A DNA stretch of 20,872 bases from an uncultured Blautia sp. (GTDB lineage Bacteria; Bacillota; Clostridia; Lachnospirales; Lachnospiraceae): contig CAAFRY010000096.1 of the NCBI GenBank assembly GCA_900765525.1, positions 1-20,872 of the forward strand. The letters run 5' to 3'. Within the stretch, counting starts at the first letter, position 1. Every line of letters starts with the position of its first letter. A program made the position numbers and the translations under genes. The notes under the pieces were generated by a model that was not told the origin of the DNA, made no database searches, and saw only the letters and a list, made by a program, of their open reading frames with translations. Shown in pieces: positions 17,035 to 20,872 of the stretch.

Positions 17035-17085
17035 AAAAGGAATGGTTCTTACCGGCGCCAATTCAGGTAAGGACCATTCCTTTTT
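17035..17085. terminator. strong bidirectional terminator after sdaAA
   Basis: A 19-bp stem (17035-17053/17066-17084) with a 12-nt loop has T-runs on both sides: CCTTTTTG rightward and CCTTTTAT leftward. Leftward it lies about 60 nt after the sdaAA stop and is its natural terminator. The single imperfect pair is U-G in rightward RNA but A-C in leftward RNA, so rightward use is also plausible. Confidence 0.85.
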
Positions 17086-17143
17086 GATTTGTGCTTCTTA
17101 TTTATCTGTTGTTTTATTTGTTATTTCTCTTATTCACTGTTTT

Positions 17144-18034
17144 TTATTCTTTCCCGTATTCTTCCCCGAAAATCTCACAGGCTCTGGCACAGCCGGAAGG
17201 CGTTCCGGCACAGCCGCCCAGGGCGCTTTCCCTAAGCTCGAAAGGAAGACTTCTGCCTACATGGTACATGGCCTGGGCCATTTCATCAAACGGAATGACC
17301 TGGGTAATCCCTGCAAGGGCCTGCTGGGCACTTACCATGGCGTTGGCCGCCCCTGCGGAGTTCCGGTTCTGGCAGGGACTTTCCACCAGGCCTGCAATAG
17401 GGTCACAGACCAGGCCCAGCATGTTAGCCATAGCCCCGGAGGCTGCATCCAAACACATTTTAGGCGTTCCTCCCATAACCTGTACCGCAGCGGCGGCAGC
17501 CATGGCAGAGGCCGCCCCTACCTCTGCCTGGCAGCCGGCCTCTGCACCAGCCACAGAAGCATTTCTCATCAGAAGATACCCCACTGCCCCGGCAGTGTAC
17601 AGGCCTTCCAATATCTCTTCATCAGAAAACTCATATTCTTCCTGCAGAGCCAGCAGCACCCCCGGCACCACACCGGAGGCTCCTGCAGTGGGTGCCGCCA
17701 CAATTACGCCCATAGAGGCATTGACTTCCAATACCGCCATAGCATAAGTGACCGCCCTGGACATCAGATTTCCGCAGACGGTTCTTCCTTTATTTTCATA
17801 ATCCCTCAGTTTTCTGGCTTCCCCGCCAATAAGGCCTCCCACCGAAAGCACCGGTTCTTCCAGAGGCTTTCTAGTAGAATCCTTCATGATAGCAAGGGCC
17901 TTTCTCATTTTCTTCTCCACTTCTTCCGGAGAAGTGGCAGAAAATTCCACTTCTCTTTTTTTCATTACCTGGGAAATAGGAAGCCCTGTCTCCTCACACA
18001 GCTTTAAAAGCTCCGTTCCGTGATTAAAATCCAT
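17144..18034 (-). CDS. sdaAA: L-serine dehydratase alpha subunit, iron-sulfur dependent
   Basis: Predicted 296-aa catalytic subunit of the two-chain [4Fe-4S] L-serine ammonia-lyase, converting serine to pyruvate and ammonia. Candidate cluster ligands are C168 (AEAGCQAEVG), C210 (GLVCDPIAGLVE) and C221 (SPCQNRN). Glycine-rich segments MGVIVAAPTAGASGVVPG (108-125) and LRESALGGCAGTPSG (267-281) match the family. It follows sdaAB by 12 nt, with AGGAGG in the gap, so the pair is co-translated. Length fits the alpha chain of split enzymes such as those of Clostridium and Peptoniphilus. The oxygen-sensitive cluster agrees with an anaerobic host. Confidence 0.96.
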   Translation of the reverse strand: MDFNHGTELLKLCEETGLPISQVMKKREVEFSATSPEEVEKKMRKALAIMKDSTRKPLEEPVLSVGGLIGGEARKLRDYENKGRTVCGNLMSRAVTYAMAVLEVNASMGVIVAAPTAGASGVVPGVLLALQEEYEFSDEEILEGLYTAGAVGYLLMRNASVAGAEAGCQAEVGAASAMAAAAAVQVMGGTPKMCLDAASGAMANMLGLVCDPIAGLVESPCQNRNSAGAANAMVSAQQALAGITQVIPFDEMAQAMYHVGRSLPFELRESALGGCAGTPSGCARACEIFGEEYGKE

Positions 18035-18046
18035 TTCTCTATCCTC

Positions 18047-18715
18047 CTAAAGCTGAATCAGCATAATATCCGAAACCAGGGGATTTTCCCGGATTCGCTC
18101 CGTAACCTGCCAGGGAATCTTTTCATCGGATTCCACTACCGTAAAGGCTTCCGCTCCTTTTTCCTTCCGGAAAAGCCGCATAAAGGCAATATTTACTCCC
18201 GCTTCGCTTAAAACTCGGGTGATATGGGCCACCACTCCCGGCCGGTCTGTCTGGCTGACAATCAACGTGCTGTATTCTCCTGTAAAGTCTACCGATATGT
18301 CGTTAAGCCGCACAATCTTTACCTTGCCGCCTCCCAGGGATTCTCCCCGGACAGACAGCCGTTCTCCCTTTGTCCCTTCTATTTCTATGTCCGCCGTATT
18401 GGGGTGAATGTTTTCTTCTCCGTCGGAAATCAGAAATTCATAGTCAATTCCCTCTTCTTGAGCCAGACTCAGGGAATCCCGGATGCGCAAATCATCGGTC
18501 TCAAAACCCAGGATTCCTCCCATCAGGGCTCTGTCCGTGCCGTGGCCCCGATAGGTTTTGGCAAAAGAACCGTACAGGGTAAAACGCACCTTTGCAACCT
18601 GTCCCGGAAACAGCTTTCTGGCCAATAGGGCCATGGAAGCAGCCCCGGCAGTATGGGAGCTGGAAGGTCCAACCATATTGGGACCGATAACCTCAAATAA
18701 ACTGATAAATGCCAT
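18047..18715 (-). CDS. sdaAB: L-serine dehydratase beta subunit
   Basis: Predicted 222-aa partner of SdaAA. The N-terminal domain carries the serine-pocket signature GPSSSHTAGA (residues 16-25) and YRGHGTDRAL (55-64). A C-terminal ACT domain spans about 149-222 (TLIVSQTDRPGVVAHITRVL), which in this family binds amino acids or helps assembly. AAGGAGAAG precedes the ATG. It is the first gene of the sdaAB-sdaAA pair. No clear sigma-A promoter was found in the 100 bases upstream; that stretch has an ACCGC direct repeat and then the yajC terminator. Confidence 0.95.
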   Translation of the reverse strand: MAFISLFEVIGPNMVGPSSSHTAGAASMALLARKLFPGQVAKVRFTLYGSFAKTYRGHGTDRALMGGILGFETDDLRIRDSLSLAQEEGIDYEFLISDGEENIHPNTADIEIEGTKGERLSVRGESLGGGKVKIVRLNDISVDFTGEYSTLIVSQTDRPGVVAHITRVLSEAGVNIAFMRLFRKEKGAEAFTVVESDEKIPWQVTERIRENPLVSDIMLIQL

Positions 18716-18811
18716 AATCTTCTCCTTCTTCTAAACAGTGCGGGCAAGCTCCCCTCAATCTTGAAAAACTTAAACACTTTGGACACCGCCGCAATACCGC
18801 AAAATAGTAAG

Positions 18812-18852
18812 AAAAAGGCACTGACCGGATACGCTCCGCAGCACCTTTTTTT
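18812..18852 (-). terminator. rho-independent terminator of yajC
   Basis: Arms 18812-18823 and 18839-18850 form a 12-bp stem with an inner CGGA/TCCG stem. Read leftward, the two imperfect positions become G-U pairs and the stem ends in CCTTTTTC. On the plus strand they would be mismatches, so leftward use is favoured, consistent with yajC reading into it. Confidence 0.8.
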
Positions 18853-18916
18853 CCAGTCACAGGCGGCTGTGAAAAATACCGCCTAATGCCTTTTAGTATT
18901 GGTTTTTTTTATGTTT

Positions 18917-19228
18917 TTATTCTGCAACTCCGTCGCTTGCCTTTTCAACCTCGGCAATGGCGGATTTTCTCATCGGAATTCTGCAGTTTCTGTTATTACC
19001 GAACTCTACGATAACATCTTCTTCTGCAATATTTATCAGAACTCCGTAGAAGCCGCTGGTGGTTACAACTGTATCTCCCACCTCCATGGCAGCCAGCATG
19101 CTTTTAATTCTCTGCTGCTCTTTTTTCTGAGGTCTCATAATCATAAAATACATTAACAGAAACATGACTGCAAGCGGCAGAACCAGTGAAAGCATAGCTC
19201 CTGTACCGCCTGATGATGATAATAACAT
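18917..19228 (-). CDS. yajC: preprotein translocase accessory subunit YajC
   Basis: Predicted 103-aa single-pass membrane protein associated with SecDF and the Sec translocon. A short N-terminus is followed by one transmembrane helix (about residues 10-31), then MRPQKKEQQRIK (31-42) and the conserved cytoplasmic segment MEVGDTVVTTSGFYGVL (48-64). The C-terminal tail is acidic. GGAGGAG lies 5 nt before the ATG. It follows tgt, the classical tgt-yajC order, but has its own promoter (19285-19313) and a 198-nt gap filled partly with repeats. secD/secF do not follow; sdaAB does. Confidence 0.95.
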   Translation of the reverse strand: MLLSSSGGTGAMLSLVLPLAVMFLLMYFMIMRPQKKEQQRIKSMLAAMEVGDTVVTTSGFYGVLINIAEEDVIVEFGNNRNCRIPMRKSAIAEVEKASDGVAE

Positions 19229-19284
19229 ATGGTCTCCTCCTAAAACATTAAACTTTGTCTCTTAACCATGTAGACACTATGGCT

Positions 19285-19313
19285 ATCATACACAATTTTT
19301 CCCTATTCTTCAA
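19285..19313 (-). promoter_or_regulatory. sigma-A promoter of yajC
   Basis: Read leftward, TTGAAG (19313-19308) and TATGAT (19290-19285) are 17 bp apart. The leader is about 50 nt. This makes yajC at least partly independent of tgt. Confidence 0.75.
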
Positions 19314-19334
19314 GTCTTTTCTCCGTTTTTTTCA

Positions 19335-19379
19335 AAACCCTCGTAACAGTTCAGCCTTGCTGAACTGTTACAAACCCTC
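19335..19379. repeat. perfect hairpin between 8-bp direct repeats
   Basis: AAACCCTC occurs at 19335-19342 and 19372-19379, directly abutting both sides of a perfect inverted repeat (GTAACAGTTCAGC 19343-19355, loop CTT, GCTGAACTGTTAC 19359-19371). It sits between tgt and yajC and could also serve as the tgt terminator, though no clean U-tract follows leftward. The exact direct repeats look like a target duplication around a tiny insertion. Confidence 0.7.
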
Positions 19380-19388
19380 AAAGAATTC

Positions 19389-19421
19389 GTTAAGTTCACT
19401 CCTAACTCGTAAACAGCAACA
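19389..19421. repeat. diverged copy of the 1980-2013 hairpin repeat
   Basis: GTTAAGTTCACTCCTAACTC and the following GTAAACAGCAACA match 1980-2013 at about 80% with one gap; the exact core CTCGTAAACAG is shared. The stem is decayed here. It begins just beyond the tgt stop codon. Confidence 0.6.
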
Positions 19422-19426
19422 AGAAT

Positions 19427-20563
19427 TCAGTCTTTAGGGCCGGCAGCCATACCTGCCAGCTTTGCCTCTTTGTATTCCTCAAATCTGCCCTGGTCCAGAG
19501 CATCCCGGATTTCCTCCATCATTGTATTATAGAAATACAGGTTGTGAAGCACACAAAGTCTCATTCCCAGCATTTCCTTTGCCTTCAGCAGATGACGGAT
19601 ATAAGCTCTGCTGTAATGACGGCAGGTGGGACACTGGCAGCCCTCCTCTATGGGGCGGGAATCCAGCTCATATTTAGCGTTGAAAAGATTAATCTTTCCG
19701 AAATTTGTGTACACATGTCCATGGCGGCCATTACGGCTGGGGTATACGCAGTCAAAGAAATCCACGCCTCTGGAAACAGCTTCCAGAATATTGGCCGGCG
19801 TACCCACTCCCATAAGATAAGTAGGTTTATCCAGGGGAAGATGGGGTAGCACGCTGTCTAAAATCCGGTACATTTCCTCATGGCTTTCCCCTACGGCCAG
19901 ACCTCCGATAGCATAGCCGTCTAAATCCATCTCTGTGATTGCCTGGGCATGGGCAATACGGATGTCATCATAAATAGCCCCCTGATTGATTCCAAAAAGG
20001 AGCTGGTGGGGATTGACGGTATCCGGCAGAGCATTAAGCCTTGCCATTTCATCTTTACATCTTTTCAGCCACCGGGTAGTCCGCTCCACAGATTTCTGCA
20101 CATAGTCTCTGTCCGCCACGCTGGATGGACACTCGTCAAAAGCCATGGCAATGGTAGAGCCCAGATTAGACTGAATCTGCATACTCTCCTCCGGTCCCAT
20201 GAAAATTTTCCTTCCGTCTACATGGGAGTTAAAATATACCCCTTCCTCCTTAATCCGCCTAAGCTTTGCCAGAGAAAATACCTGGAAGCCGCCGGAGTCT
20301 GTAAGAATGGGGCGGTCCCAATTCATAAATTTATGGAGACCTCCCAGCTGCTTTACTATTTTATCTCCCGGTCTTACATGAAGATGATAAGTGTTGGAAA
20401 GCTCCACCTGGGTTTTAATCTCATGAAGGTCCACTGTGGATACTGCTCCTTTGATAGCGGCTGCAGTACCCACATTCATAAACACCGGTGTCTCAATAGT
20501 TCCGTGAACGGTTTCCAGCCGGGCTCTCTTTGCCCTGCCCTCTTGTTTCAGCACTGTATACAT
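19427..20563 (-). CDS. tgt: queuine/preQ1 tRNA-ribosyltransferase
   Basis: Predicted 378-aa tRNA-guanine transglycosylase that swaps guanine-34 for preQ1 in tRNAs with GUN anticodons (Asp, Asn, His, Tyr) during queuosine synthesis. The TIM barrel shows LTDSGGFQVFSL (residues 87-98, with D89), FDECPSS (142-148), GGLAVGE (220-226) and the nucleophile D271 in FDCVYPSRNGRHG. The zinc site CQCPTC (C309, C311, C314) plus H340 is complete. Length is normal (about 375). The ATG has AGGAAG about 9 nt upstream. It has its own promoter, and queA, often adjacent, is not visible. Confidence 0.97.
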   Translation of the reverse strand: MYTVLKQEGRAKRARLETVHGTIETPVFMNVGTAAAIKGAVSTVDLHEIKTQVELSNTYHLHVRPGDKIVKQLGGLHKFMNWDRPILTDSGGFQVFSLAKLRRIKEEGVYFNSHVDGRKIFMGPEESMQIQSNLGSTIAMAFDECPSSVADRDYVQKSVERTTRWLKRCKDEMARLNALPDTVNPHQLLFGINQGAIYDDIRIAHAQAITEMDLDGYAIGGLAVGESHEEMYRILDSVLPHLPLDKPTYLMGVGTPANILEAVSRGVDFFDCVYPSRNGRHGHVYTNFGKINLFNAKYELDSRPIEEGCQCPTCRHYSRAYIRHLLKAKEMLGMRLCVLHNLYFYNTMMEEIRDALDQGRFEEYKEAKLAGMAAGPKD

Positions 20564-20663
20564 GTAAATTATCTTCCTTTTCTGCTATTACTTTCTATTT
20601 CAGGGCAGCCATCTTTGGGGAATCTGACCAAAAATAGTCCTGTTTCCTGCTGCCATACGCTTT

Positions 20664-20693
20664 ATTCTATCATAATTCACGGTAAAAAGGCAA
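20664..20693 (-). promoter_or_regulatory. sigma-A promoter of tgt
   Basis: Read leftward, TTGCCT (20693-20688) and TAGAAT (20669-20664) are 18 bp apart with an extended -10 TGA. The leader of about 95 nt contains a 6-bp stem GGCAGC/GCTGCC (20604-20609/20649-20654). Confidence 0.75.
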
Positions 20694-20762
20694 TGTCTGA
20701 GAAATATTTCTAATTGTTTTTTTTCAATGTTTGTCGTATAATGTAGTTTGATTTTTTATAAA

Positions 20763-20820
20763 CAAAAGTGTGCTTCGCACACCTTCGCAATTCCATTTTC
20801 TTCCAAGAAGCACACTTTTG
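20763..20820. repeat. long inverted repeat at the right edge
   Basis: CAAAAGTGTGCTTC (20763-20776) and GAAGCACACTTTTG (20807-20820) are perfect inverted copies with a 30-nt loop. The left arm can alternatively fold on itself as GTGTGC-TTC-GCACAC (20768-20782). Read leftward, TTTATAAAAAAT follows, so it could end a transcript entering from the right. A hairpin GTCAGC-TTTA-GCTGAC (20835-20850) lies alongside. A 35-codon leftward frame (20863-20756) spans both; no ribosome site is visible and I do not call it a gene. Confidence 0.6.
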
Positions 20821-20872
20821 CTGCGCCGAGCGTGGTCAGCTTTAGCTGACATCTGCCTTTCATGCGAGTGCG

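Noticed and set aside
16804..17061. leftward 85-codon frame upstream of leuB
   Set aside because: It starts inside the terminator hairpin, has no ribosome site and no family-like sequence.
17042..18007. long rightward frame opposite sdaAA
   Set aside because: It is the antisense of a clearly recognised sdaAA gene and its translation is low-complexity His/Ser/Arg-rich, typical of a shadow frame.
20564..20663. preQ1 riboswitch in the tgt leader
   Set aside because: Only a 6-bp stem is visible; no preQ1 aptamer sequence or pseudoknot tail could be recognised.
1..20872. CRISPR array, prophage, transposase or integrase
   Set aside because: No regularly spaced repeats and no such proteins were found on either strand; repeats seen are intergenic palindromes only.

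Overview
The window looks like chromosomal DNA of a low-to-mid GC Firmicute, most likely an anaerobic Clostridia member of the Lachnospiraceae (Blautia/Ruminococcus type). Supporting signs are strong AGGAGG ribosome sites, sigma-A promoters, GTG starts, a two-subunit iron-sulfur serine dehydratase, an oxygen-labile type of dihydroxyacid dehydratase, and the gene pair dnaE-pfkA. This placement is inferred from protein and gene-order character, not from a database search. Almost all genes are core metabolism or information processing; no phage, defence, CRISPR or transposase gene is visible.

Layout: the left half (1-9381) is read rightward. It holds a lone tRNA-Gln(CUG) with promoter and terminator, an acyl-ACP thioesterase, a CvfB-type S1 RNA-binding protein, a SAM methyltransferase, dnaE, pfkA, a SpoU/TrmH-family RNA methyltransferase and a secreted SH3/cell-wall hydrolase. 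The right half (9716-20563) is read leftward, in transcription order tgt, yajC, sdaAB-sdaAA, leuB-ilvD-ilvB, serC-serA. The two halves converge at 9382-9715, a gene-free stretch made almost wholly of palindromic elements.

Metabolic logic: serC-serA make phosphoserine from 3-phosphoglycerate, sdaAB-sdaAA deaminate serine to pyruvate, and ilvB-ilvD-leuB use pyruvate and its products for valine, isoleucine and leucine. The leftward block is therefore a serine/pyruvate/branched-chain node, with pfkA (glycolysis) on the other side of the convergence. Several pathway genes (serB, ilvC, ilvN, leuA, leuCD) are not in the window.

The less ordinary content is between genes. There is a 141-bp multi-hairpin element flanked by 9-bp direct repeats after cvfB, with part of it recurring next to tgt. 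Two abutting palindromic elements at 9396-9684 have all four ends starting CTAGTG. A perfect 13-bp-stem hairpin between tgt and yajC is immediately flanked by 8-bp direct repeats. A long inverted repeat lies at the right edge, and an unexplained structured gap lies upstream of leuB. These resemble small non-autonomous insertion elements or structured-RNA repeats. I found no convincing new protein system.
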